Shown: positions 9,901 through 20,300 of the stretch, one piece after another | How the letters are laid out: each line of letters begins with the position of its first letter | Position numbering within the stretch: position 1 is the first letter of the stretch | Assembly: GCA_020650975.1 (NCBI GenBank) | Contig: JAIPMN010002483.1 | Coordinates: 1-48,415 of the forward strand | From: Apostichopus californicus | Lineage: Eukaryota > Echinodermata > Holothuroidea > Aspidochirotida > Stichopodidae | Reading direction: 5' to 3' | DNA length: 48,415 nucleotides | The notes under the pieces: generated by a model | Databases searched by the model: none | Seen by the model: the letters and a program-made list of their open reading frames with translations, nothing else | Told to the model about the DNA's origin: nothing | Program-made: the position numbers and the translations under genes

Positions 9901-11824
9901 AAATGCAGTTATATTGAAATAGATTGATGTAAAATATTTCATTTGTCGTTACAATGAGTGTCCTTTCTCATCTACAACTATTCAAAGATGATCAGAGAGG
10001 ATTGGATCACATTGGAGCAGGGAACTTGCAACTCTCCGTGTGTTCACTTTAGTAAGATCAATTCACCTTTTAACTAATGTTATATGTTGTAAACATTCAT
10101 ATTTTCTCTTACTAGGGTTAGCTTTCAACTGGGGAGCTCTGCTTGGTTGGGCAGCGGTGAAAGGGTCGTGTGACTGGGGTGTTGTGCTCCCTCTGTACAT
10201 TGCTGGGGTGTCTTGGACCTTGGTGTATGACACCATCTATGGTCATCAGGTGATATAAAACATAGATAGCTACCATTGAGTGACCATTTATGAATCATCA
10301 GTACTTGCCTCAACATGCTAAACATTGCTTAGACTCTTTGAAATTACTTTCCTGAATGTTCTTGGCCCTCTAAAGTTATTCTTACGGAACTTAGTCATTG
10401 AGGGGTGCAAATAGGAGGCAGCAATATAGTCTCGGTGCTTTGAGAGCGGATGTTCAATCCTCTAAAGTCCGAGCATAGCTATGCCAATGTTGGACTTTCT
10501 AGCATATTTGAGGGCGTTACTGATAACCTGTAAAGTAATAGCGAGCCCAGAACAGACCTTTAAAGGAGCTAGTTTGGGTAGTATCTCTCCAAGTAGCTCT
10601 TCTATACTTACAAATAACATCACATGTGATACAATGTTACACTACTGTCACCAGATATAATATTAGTCAATCTGCTAGCATATATCTAGACTAGAATAAA
10701 TAGACACACACCATTGACATCAAATGGTATCTTTTATACATGTGCTATAATATTATGCTTAATATATATCACATTTTTCATCAGAGAGACAGAGAATGGA
10801 TAGCGTCTTGAAGGGTACTTTCCTTCAGAACCAATTAAGAAAACTGTCCTAAGGACAAGCTGATTTTTTCTCTTTGGAATTGTTCAAGTTGTACTTTCAA
10901 TTGCTTGGTGCTTGGAGATGTACTATTGTGCATTATTTCGGAGATGTACTATTTCGCATTATTTCGCAAGTCAAGAGATTGTTCTTTGGCATAAAATGGA
11001 TGTGTTTGGTACCGAACGTAACATCTTTTCTCTATTGTTGTTTAGGATAAAGATGACGATCTGATGATTGGCCTCAAATCTACCTCTATCCTTCTCGGTG
11101 ACAGAACCAAGATATGGCTGACCGGCTTTAGCTTCACCATGGTCAGCAGTCTTGTCCTGACTGGGTACATGTCAGACCAAACAATCCCTTACTACATCGC
11201 CACTTTGCTGATAGCTGCACATCTGGGTGTTCAGGTTAGAGATTAAAATAGAATACTTATCAGAGTCCATCTCAGGAAATTAGTTTCTTTCATCCAGGTC
11301 AATAGGCTACTAATTAGAAACTAATCAGAACATCGAGGCCATTGAATTAAAACTGTCATGTGACCCTGCTGAAGTATTTAACAATGCCAGGCAGATAACG
11401 GACGACCTTGACTCATGTAGATAGAGTAGGACATTCAATTCCTCTGTGTGTAATTAACGGTTTTCAAGAAGAAAACCAAAGGCATGACTCATATTAATCT
11501 TCTTCCACAAACTTTTTCGACTCGGCAAGTCTAATAGTATGTGATAGCCACCAGGGTTGTCTATAAAAGAGAAAAGGACTTTATTGTAAGTCCATTCTTA
11601 AAAGTCATTATTTTCGTCTAATCTTTGTCCTTTACTTCCAGATTGGAACTCTCAATATCAACGATCCCGAAGATTGCTGGAAAAAATTTCGTTCAAACAA
11701 GCGAGTCGGTGCTATTCTGTTTGCTGGAATCGTTGCTGGTAGTTTGGCTAAGGTAGCACTTGACAAAGACAAACAGCCAAAGGTGGAGAGAGAGCTGATG
11801 CAAATGAATGAGGAAACCCAGTAG
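6534..11824 (+). CDS. COQ2: COQ2: 4-hydroxybenzoate polyprenyltransferase, mitochondrial (7 exons, 431 aa)
   Basis: This UbiA-family enzyme of the inner mitochondrial membrane attaches the polyprenyl tail to 4-hydroxybenzoate, the first committed joining step of ubiquinone synthesis. Exons are 6534-6948, 7544-7710, 8162-8283, 8818-8903, 10116-10249, 11046-11234 and 11642-11824; all introns are GT-AG and the 1296 nt stay in frame. The first ~130 residues are arginine- and serine-rich with few acidic residues early, as in a mitochondrial presequence. The UbiA domain starts at [15 protein letters not shown] (about 133-147). The first aspartate motif, NDMWDKDFD, is at 184-192, followed by [11 protein letters not shown]. 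The second, [13 protein letters not shown], is at 301-313. Several hydrophobic membrane segments lie between and after them. The start at 6534 is the first ATG after a probable acceptor (6529-6530). Human COQ2 is slightly shorter (roughly 370-420 residues by isoform). Confidence 0.95.
6949..7543 (+). other. COQ2 intron 1, with AT-rich repeat and palindrome
   Basis: Holds repeated ATATCATAT words (about 7098-7162) followed by an inverted repeat. The arms AGAATTGGTCATA and TATGACCAATTCT (about 7162-7194) are separated by a short spacer. No coding content is seen. Confidence 0.7.
7544..7710 (+). CDS. COQ2: COQ2 coding exon 2
   Basis: Acceptor CCATCCTCAG|, donor AAGTCC|GTGAGT. It carries two hydrophobic stretches and the first aspartate-rich magnesium/diphosphate motif, NDMWDKDFD. 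Confidence 0.94.
7711..8161 (+). other. COQ2 intron 2
   Basis: I see nothing beyond ordinary AT-rich intron sequence. Confidence 0.8.
8162..8283 (+). CDS. COQ2: COQ2 coding exon 3
   Basis: Acceptor ATCACCAG|, donor TACAG|GTAAGT. It encodes [13 protein letters not shown], the conserved loop after the first aspartate motif, and a membrane helix. Confidence 0.94.
8528..8745 (+). repeat. Diverged direct repeat with C-tract in COQ2 intron 3
   Basis: The segment beginning CATGGACCCTCCCC and ending CTCCAGATGATT occurs near 8530-8572 and again near 8685-8732. The first copy contains a 14-base C run. A further partial copy (ACATTGACTCTCC) follows at about 8749. Confidence 0.6.
8818..8903 (+). CDS. 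COQ2: COQ2 coding exon 4
   Basis: Acceptor TGTATTTCAG|, donor TCTTAG|GTAATA. It encodes [20 protein letters not shown] and ends in QAVLG. Its last ~22 bases and its donor are the first copy of the minisatellite that fills the next intron. Confidence 0.92.
8882..9765 (+). repeat. Minisatellite, ~59-bp unit, 15 copies, seeded by the COQ2 exon 4 donor
   Basis: The motif CAGGCTGTCTTAGGTAATAA recurs about every 59 bases. The first copy is the true exon 4/intron 4 junction (8891-8910); copies follow near 8950, 9008, 9067, 9126, 9185, 9243, 9302, 9361, 9424, 9482, 9541, 9602, 9660 and 9719. Of the 15 copies, 14 keep a GT donor after CTTAG or CTCAG; the one near 9424 reads GGAAAT. Each unit also has a TTGTAG or similar acceptor-like string before CCTTCATGAG. 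Confidence 0.92.
10116..10249 (+). CDS. COQ2: COQ2 coding exon 5
   Basis: Acceptor CTTACTAG|, donor CATCAG|GTGATA. It encodes [12 protein letters not shown] and the start of the second aspartate motif, YDTIYGHQ. Confidence 0.94.
10250..11045 (+). other. COQ2 intron 5
   Basis: No repeat array or coding segment seen. A short local duplication (GAGATGTACTATT, 10915-10955) is present. Confidence 0.7.
11046..11234 (+). CDS. COQ2: COQ2 coding exon 6
   Basis: Acceptor TTGTTTAG|, donor GTTCAG|GTTAGA. It opens with [13 protein letters not shown], completing the second aspartate motif, and encodes two membrane helices. Confidence 0.94.
11235..11641 (+). other. COQ2 intron 6
   Basis: I see nothing of note. 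Confidence 0.75.
11642..11824 (+). CDS. COQ2: COQ2 coding exon 7 (terminal)
   Basis: Acceptor TTACTTCCAG|. It encodes the conserved [17 protein letters not shown], a last hydrophobic helix and a charged tail ending in TAG at 11822-11824. Confidence 0.93.
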   Translation: MGTLNINDPEDCWKKFRSNKRVGAILFAGIVAGSLAKVALDKDKQPKVERELMQMNEETQ

Positions 11825-11830
11825 GAGAAA

Positions 11831-11884
11831 GGACATCCTTAAATAGATTCACCCTACTGGGAAAAGGACATCCTTAAATAGATT
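11831..11884 (+). repeat. Two-copy 35-bp repeat in COQ2 3' UTR
   Basis: GGACATCCTTAAATAGATT occurs at 11831-11849 and again at 11866-11884. The spacer CCTACTGGG (11853-11861) is also the reverse complement of CCCAGTAGG at the stop codon, so a small hairpin could form across the stop. Confidence 0.7.
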
Positions 11885-11916
11885 AACACTTGGCTGTTCC
11901 GGTATTTATCAGAGAC

Positions 11917-11922
11917 AATAAA
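11917..11922 (+). terminator. COQ2 polyadenylation signal AATAAA
   Basis: Canonical AATAAA 93 bases after the COQ2 stop, followed by T-rich sequence. It is the most likely 3' end of the transcript. Confidence 0.6.
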
Positions 11923-11924
11923 CT

Positions 11925-14229
11925 TTCATATTCCCCAATTCATCATTCTTGATTTTGAAATGATCAAAGGTCATCAGTATTGACCCTGATTTGGCTTAAA
12001 CGTCATTAAGCTTCTGACTGCTACCATTAATTAAATTAAGGGGGGGGGATTCAGAAGAGTTAAGAACCTTAAGTGGAGTAATATGATTGGACGAACAATT
12101 TAACAATATAGACGAGAGACTTTGAAGAGACGAGATATGGTTAGTTTCAGCTGTTAATATATTATTAATAAATCTATTGATTCGTCTTTAAATTATTAAT
12201 ATTTATTATGTTATTGGAAGCATCAACGATGCACAAATATCTGTCACATTACACAACATGAATTATTATCATAAGACAAAGAAGGTGGGATCATGTAAGG
12301 TCACTTTAAATATCAATATTAAGATGAAGACAACAATTAAACCGAATAAATTAAAGATTTAATCTTTCTATCAGCGATGCAAACAAAATATTGTTTACTC
12401 TCCGTTTTCTTTTTACTATCAGTTGAATACTATGATTTTCCGACAGTTCCTTCCTTTGTTGTACACAGCCTCTCTTGTTTTAGTTACATAATTACAAAGA
12501 GTTTATGATGTTTCGTTAAAAAAAAAAATGCTATAAAGGTATTAAAAGAGTTGCTAGCTAAAATACTGTTTTACACATCGACAAAGCAATCTTTAAAATC
12601 TGCTTTGAATTTATGATTATCCCTACTAAACAATTAATATGTAACTTTCAGTTTTAGACTGAAGGCTGCGAGCATCTCAAAACCATTTTACAACAGGTTA
12701 AGGTGAACTCGGTTATTATTTCCAACAGCTGTTTGTTATTGGTGGTGATTCACTGTTTAGGCACAGACAAATTTGATGATGGTAAAAAGGCATTTATGAT
12801 GAAGAAAAGAGTGAAGGCAATTCAAATATTACTTGTGGGCAATTGGGAGGTACCATATCATCTGTTTACGCAAATTATTAAACAACCAGGCACTTGGATC
12901 AGCAGAATTCCTCACTTGCCCTTGTAAAAGCTTAAAGACCACACTTCTCGTTGTAACAGAACTGGTGGGAAGATGTGTAAAGAATACAAGCATACTTTAT
13001 TATTGTTGTATATACATAACCCATTTGCATGTAAGTATATACCTTTGCATAGATTTCATCAGTTTCAAACCAGTCCTTGAGACTTCAACGGAGGCAAAGG
13101 ATTTGATTGGCAGTGCCGTCTTTAACCGATATAGTATGGAACCAATTTGGGTTACCCCAATACAGTATTTTCATTACCTAGTTGATTCAGTACACACTGA
13201 ATTGAAACTTTTTAAACCATTAAAATTTAAACATTGATTTTGTTAAAATTTCAAATACAAGAAGTACCCATGTTACTGGGGGCTATGATTAAAGAAATAT
13301 TAATCCAAAAACAATTTAGCATAGTTAATACTACTGGCAGTGCCTTTAATCGATATAGTATGGAACCAATTTGTTACCAGTTTGGGTTACCCCAATACAA
13401 TATTTGCATCTCCTAGTTGATTCAGTGCACTGTATTGAAACTTTTTTAATCGGAAAAATTTAAACATGATTTTGCTAAAATTCCCTATTAAAAGTACCCA
13501 TCTTACTGGGGGCTATGTTTAAAGAACTATTAATCCGAAAAAAGAATAAGCATATATTAATACTACTGAGGTATTCATTTTGTAAGTTAAGGACTTTACT
13601 TGTGAGCTATGGGCAAGGAATCATACAGCACAATTGCCCTATAACACATAGGCAGTCCATAGGTTAACAAAAAGCAATGACTTAGTTAATAATAGGTTAC
13701 AAAAATAAATCTTCTGTAAATCCAACCGCCCACCACCTTGCAACACATGGTAACGTTCAAGTACATTTTATACCGTGGTGAATTTTACGATACAACTGTT
13801 TCAGATTCCATCCTCGTCGCATACATGAATACTTTAACTTCTAATAAACTGGTGGTACTGCTCAGGCAGCAAAAATGAATAATCTCTTATACTTCTAATT
13901 TACAACGATGAAATACTTCTCATGGAATGGAAGGAAATTGCATAGGAACATCATATGGGCACAGTGACCTCTCACTGGCTTGAAAGTTCATTCCTCTGGG
14001 GTTAAAAGGAACCGACTCATCCACACTGTTGATTTCTACAGCATATCATCCGAAGGGCTATATACTGACTAGACGAACCATTTGGTTCAAAAAGATAACA
14101 GGTGTCTGTGTCCAGACACAATTGTCTTTCCTGTGTTTTAGCAGCTGCTGAAATCTCTTCACATTTAGTTATGTAATTGGCCATCAATTAAACTAACTGT
14201 CTAGCTGAATATTGGCCCGGGGCAGGCTG
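11925..14229. other. Gap between convergent COQ2 and SH3RF; includes SH3RF 3' UTR
   Basis: The two genes point toward each other here. On the minus strand, AATAAA at 12996-13001 is a candidate SH3RF polyadenylation signal, which would give a 3' UTR of about 1.2 kb; ATTAAA near 13345 and 13443 are alternatives. The gap also holds a G-run at about 12040 and the 227-bp tandem duplication. The open frames here are low-complexity and match nothing I know. Confidence 0.5.
13109..13566. repeat. Tandem duplication, ~227-bp unit, 2 copies
   Basis: GGCAGTGCC begins both units (13109 and 13336). Both then carry GATATAGTATGGAACCAATTT, GGGTTACCCCAATACA, GATTCAGT, TTTAAACAT, AAGTACCCAT and TTACTGGGGGCTATG in the same order. 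The copies differ by several substitutions and small indels, so the duplication is not very recent. It lies within or just beyond the likely SH3RF 3' UTR. Confidence 0.85.
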
Positions 14230-14398
14230 TCATAACTTCTCCACAAAGCTTCCTGGGAACAACCCTGTTTTGCCAGTTCTGTGTGAGGTTCCTTTGTACC
14301 AGCCATCTTCTCTCTTTTTGTGTACAAAGATGGTATCTCCAAGGTTAAGCGCTAGCTCCACGTCGCTGTGAGCCGGGTACGAGTCCACGACACGATAC
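14230..14398 (-). CDS. SH3RF1: SH3RF coding exon 11 (SH3-4, terminal)
   Basis: Acceptor TTCAAACAG|. Encodes [30 protein letters not shown] and [11 protein letters not shown], then TGA at 14232-14230. Nearly identical to the vertebrate POSH C-terminus. Confidence 0.96.
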
Positions 14399-17300
14399 CT
14401 GTTTGAAATCAACAGACAGGATAATATTATAAAAACTGCACATGAGTTATTATGGAGAGTTCTGGTCTGCCATTGTACTATGAAGTTCCATATGAATGAG
14501 ATATTCCTTTACACGAACTGTGGGTTGAGAAGAATCTTTGGTGGGTCCCCCGCTTTTAGCCGACATCAAAATATTCATTGACAGTTTTCGGGTGGTGGTC
14601 AAAACTAACTTTCATGCCTTCCGAGCATTGTTTCCGAGGTGGGGGGTGGGGAGGGGGTCTGGAAGATCCTGGGTCATTGGCCTAAAGGTTTAAATGAAGA
14701 TATGTTAAACTTAATACCTTTCCCTGGCAAGCGGAACAGTTTTGGGTGGTCCTTCCTCTTCCATATTACTGGCCACACCGTTGCCCCCTGTAGCACCATA
14801 AATGGGGGGATCGCCTACGTGGGCTAGAGGTGGGCTGGTTCTTATTGGTGGAGGTGGAACCTGGCAAGCCTGTTGTGTTTGATCAGAGCTGGTAGATTTT
14901 CTTCTCGTCTTCCCTCTGCTTTCCTTCTGGAAGAGTCAAGAATATCGAAATCAAGAATATTAAAGCACTTTTCTAACATCGAGTCATATCTGTGTCCATA
15001 CAGCACTTGCCTGAACCTCTACTTTTCTTGCTAAGTAGCTTCCCCAGCTTATCACCTCAGTTACAACTATTTCGGTGGCAAGCAACAATCAAAATCGCTT
15101 CTACACCCCCCCCCCCCCACAGCAATTGAATTAACACTCAAGTTACCTGACCCAAAGCTCAACAAGTTGAATGAAATGGAATAAGGACATTTGCAATAAC
15201 TATTCCCCGATCATTACGCACAGTGGAACCTTCCAATTTAATAATTGTCTATGTTGACTGGTTGTGCATGTTCTTTTTCCTAGCATCAGGGAGGCTGAAC
15301 ATCCAAGTTCAAACATGGGTGGGGATCTTGGTGTAACAAATTGTTACACAAACATGGGCAGATTACTTCCTTTCATTGGACGAGCAGAATGATAAAGTTA
15401 CCAACAAACACCTGTTTGTTACACTATCTATAATGCTAGTTAAGAGTGATATGCATATTCATATATTGGATTGTTTCTCAATACTGCTTTGCCTCTCAAA
15501 GTACTCTGAAGCAGTGAACTGAGGCACTGAAGGCAATGTCCAGGACGACATGATGTAAGTGAAAAGAAAAGTATATGCCGATTAATTCATACTAAGAGTA
15601 TCATGCTAGATGAAGGCAAAATTATTGCATGAAATAATTAGAATGGTGCTATACAGTATGCCTCAAACTTCAGAAACGGTGGTAAATACACTGATGAGTG
15701 AAATAATGTAAGTCTCAAGGTGCAACCGCGCCGCTCATTAGGTATCGCTGTTTCTCTCGAAGTCGAGTACTTGATCAATTAACGTATGAAGCTGAAGAAG
15801 CAGAAGGGCCGTGAAGCGTAAATGCATGATGAACAGGGAACAACTAAATCTACTGGACTGATTACATGGATGGTATGTGATGACTGATAAGCTTAATGCA
15901 AAAGTAACCAGTGTTCAGAAGACCTCATGGATAATCCTACCACCATCACTCCACCACGCAGTGAATTTTTAATCCAGGAAGCTGAACTGAATTTTGATGA
16001 CATCATGACGCATGAACAAGTATGCAAGCAATGATCTAACATGTGTGAGCATGATGCTGCTGTATAAAATTATAATTAAAAATTATGATTAAACTTATTA
16101 GAGTCTGTTAGTTTGATGAATATAAGGTTCGACATACAGGATCAGAGGTCCATAAAAACCTTTTTTTCAGGATTGGGTGGATATTAACTCCAGCTGAAAT
16201 TGATTAAGCTGTGAAGGAGTCATACTGCTTCCCCTTCACTAGTTATTTTAACTACCGATATGGACGTTGCAGAGGCAATTCTAATATCTAGGAAAGCTGC
16301 TAATGGTAACATGTTAGATGGTCTACATGCTTGAGTTCTAGTATTGGACAAAACTAAGCAACTGTTTAGTACCAACTATAATAATATCTAAATTGTAGAA
16401 CATTAAAAAAAAAACTTTTGTTAACGCTTAACACATCTGTGTTTGAAATAATAACCTACTTTGGTGATTTCTTATTCCTTGTCCAGTAAACTGTTAAGAG
16501 CAAATTTAAAATTTAAGCTATGAGCTTTGGTTTAATAAAAGTGAAAACTACCTAAGTAGTAATGATTCATTACTGCGATCCTATTGTCAATGACCTTACG
16601 ATTTGACAAATTAAAGTGTCCAATGAGTCCATTAATGCCTCCTCCCCTACCCCCCCCCACCCAAGCACCCAAAACCAGAACTCAACCCCAAACCTCCTAG
16701 CACAGTACGAACAATGAGCTTAGCTTTTCATTTAATGTAAAAGAAAGATGAATAGATGAGATCAAATAAACGGTGACTTCTTTCCTGGTTTTCTTTGAGA
16801 ATGATACTAACATGGAGGATGGAGCTTGTTTCTAGAGACAAACCACAGACTACAATGATGTGACTCCCCGCTGTCATTTAAAAAGGTTGCTGGCCAAGTA
16901 TTTTTATCTTTAAAAGTTATTTTGCATGTCAATCTCAAGTTTGTGAAAGGTCTGCAGTACCAAACTCAATCCTGCTATCAACAATAGTTCAGGTCCTCTT
17001 AAATTACACATTTTCGTCAACGCAGACTTTTTTTTCTACTTTTTTTTGTTCTAGTTTAATCTCTCTGACTCAGAATTTGTGAAAAAGCTTTTCTACTTGC
17101 TAGCCTATTTGATAATTACAAATCAGGTCACACCATGACAGAAGGAATGTCGGGTGATTATATTTTATTATGAGCGGAAGCAGATCGGTAACTATTCTGT
17201 CCGTTCTGTTATATTTCGACTGTACCTCGCCAAGTTTTATTCACAGTGTGAATTAAATTGTTAATTAGAAAGCATGCAGGTTCTTTTCACCAAAAGGACA

Positions 17301-20300
17301 AACTTGTTAGGTAAAGAACAAAGGTAACCCTTCAGATAGGAAAAACTTTCCACAAACAGGTTTGTCAAAACATTGACTTCTCAAAGCTAAAGATTTCAAA
17401 ATCGTTTTTATTTTCATAATAATGAAACAAGTTCGAGGTGAGCTAGCTGAAATTTAAGGCAGGGAAACAATTTAAAACATAAACCTTTCAGTGCATTATT
17501 TTGCAGTACAGGCCACCAGGTATTTTTTCAAAATTTTTAGTTTTCTAATTTTTTTTCATATCATTTCCACCAAAACCTTTTTGAGAGAGAGTTAAGCTCT
17601 AATGGAAAACATCTCCATGCGAACAAAGCATGTGATTTGGAGCTGGAGATTCAGAGTAAGCTTCTAGACGTGGGTGACCGGTTTTGTATCTATCTAGCAT
17701 ATCTGCGGGTTGACACTAACTAATGGCATGAAGAGGCTGAATATGATTGTATCTCACCTTTTCATATCTATGATTGCAAGCAGCTTTAGAGATGGAAGCA
17801 AAAGGAGAAGGTGAGTAGCCATTGATGATGACACGAGTAGGACAAGATGGATGGTGACCAGATGTCTCTTGGACTCTGGCATGGCATGCACAAGACTCGG
17901 ACTGAGACACGGTGGTGTTCTCCACGTTAGAGCGAGTGGTGCCGCGTGGCAAGCGGCTGCGAAACCGTCTGGCGTCACGCTCGCCCTCGCTGTACCGTCG
18001 GGGCCGGAATCTATCTGAGGTCTGGGTGGTGAAGGACTGGTGGGGGATCGGCGTGGGAAGTATATCATGCATGGAAGTATGAGGAACACTACTAAGACGG
18101 CTCTCTACCTGACTGTGAGGCGAAGAAGTTCTAGCCTCCTCCCCTAGTTGCTTCCCTCCTCCTCCTCCTCCTTTGTCCGGAGACGAAGAGCTGTGTTCAC
18201 CGTCCACGTTGGCTGGAGCGGTCTTACTCAAGATACGGCTCGCGCTCTTGCTTCTCCCCCGGGCCCCATGTCGACGGAAACCGTTCCTTGACGAGTGATT
18301 GCTATCCGGAGGCGAGAACCCGGGGTCGTCGTGCAGCATCCGCTCCAGGACGCTCAAGGGCACCCCAGTCCCCGACATGGGTCTCCTGTTAGCGGTGAGG
18401 TTCAATTGTTTATTACCGACAGAATTCCTTGACATTCGCCTCAGGACCGGCGGGCTCGCAGCCAAGGAAGAAGATGAGTGTTGGGAATTTCCTGGTTTAT
18501 AAGCAAACTCTCGGAGTAATTGTTGTTGTCTGTTCCTTTCGATCTGAAGTTGTGCGACAGTTTTATGGGAGTCGTGTTGCATGATGGCGGGGGATGCAAG
18601 AGGCTTCACTGTGCTCTTGGCTCCCTTCACAGACACTTGAGTTGGACTACTGGCTGCTGGAGTTGTTGAGTTTGCTGAGTTTAGTTTCGGTCTGACCAAG
18701 GAGTGAGGGGACGTAGGAAACACATAATGGAGTCCCGGTGAGGAGGGGCCGGGCGAAGATGGACCGGTCACCTTTGGGTCATCTTTAACTCTGAGAATAG
18801 GACCGAAAGAAAATAACAGATTTGAAGAATGGTGTGACGATCACAGAAAACCGACTTTACACACTTTGTACAACGTTACAAGTAATTCTCTCAACGTAAT
18901 AGCTAAGCATGATTTAGGGTGACATCTGGTAGATGCTGTCCACTGGAACAAAAAAATCTTCAAATTTGAATACTGGAACTTTTGTTGATAAACATCGAAT
19001 AAGTTTAACAGAATTTTTGGTCAATTCCAAGGAGAATGACATTTCTCAAAGTAACAAACTAATTACAAGAAACAGCTTTGTGTAGGGAACTGGTGGCGAT
19101 CCTACTGCCCATTAGAGCAATGGTGGCCATCCTACTGCCCATTAGAGCAATGGTGGCCATCCTACTGCCCATTCGAGCAGTGGTGGCCATCCTACTGCCC
19201 ATTAGAGCAATGGTGGCCATCCTACTGCCCATTTGAGCAATGGTGGCCATCCTACTGCCCATTAGAGCAATGGTGGCCATCCTACTGCCCATTTGAGCAC
19301 TGGTTGCCATCCTACTGCCCATTAGAGCACTGGTGGCCATCCTTCTGCCCATTTGAGCACTGGTGGCCATCCTACTGCCCATTAGAGCACTGGTGGCCAT
19401 CCTACTGCCCATTAGAGCAATGGTGGCCATCCTACTGCCTGTCACAAAAGGTCACATTCTGGGCTTTCCTGTCTCGCCACCCCCTCCCCATCTGCTCTCA
19501 AGCTTATTCCAAGATTCAGCTCCTGAAAATAACTAAGCACAGTCTAACCACAGTCTCTATATAATGATAGAGCATGTAATATCACAAAGAAAATCAAACC
19601 AGGCATATCACAGTATTTTACCTGTAAGGTTCCACGTAATTGCCGGGAAATACACCAGTTTTACCCGAGGAGAGAGACATCCCTCTAAACCACCCATCAG
19701 AACAAAAGTCTTGAACAGCAAAAATTTCACCTATGCTGACTTCTAACTCATCCGGATGTTGAGGCTTGTAAGAGTGACAAGCCTTGTACCTGTGAATAGG
19801 AAACCCCCTTCAAAAGTTATCAAACGTAGATCAATGATGATTAATATTTAAAGCAGGGCGGGAAATGGTTAGCTAGGGTATGGTGGTTAGTTTCAGGGTA
19901 CCTGTCAGGTTAGTTTCAGGGTACCTTTCAGGTTAGTTTCAGGGTACCTATCAGGTTAGTTTCAGGGTACCTTTCAGGTTAGTTTCAGGGTACCTTTCAG
20001 GTTAGTTTCAGGGTACCTTTCAGGTTAGTTTCAGGGTACCTATCAGGTTAGTTTCAGGGTACCTATCAGGTTAGTTTCAGGGTACCTTTCAGGTTAGTTT
20101 CAGGGTACCTTTCAGGTTAGTTTCAGGGTACCTTTCAGGTTAGTTTCAGGGTACCTATCAGGTTAGTTTCAGGGTACCTTCAGGTTAGTTTAAGGGTACC
20201 TTCAGGTTAGTTTAAGGGTACCTTTAAAGGGAACAGGATATAATTGTTATGGTGTCAATCTTGGCTATTTTTAACTCCATGTTATAGCTGAGCTACAACT

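Noticed and set aside
14639-14827. 62-codon plus-strand frame
   Set aside because: It is antisense to SH3RF exon 10, whose minus-strand frame is supported by splice phase and by the following SH3-4 exon.
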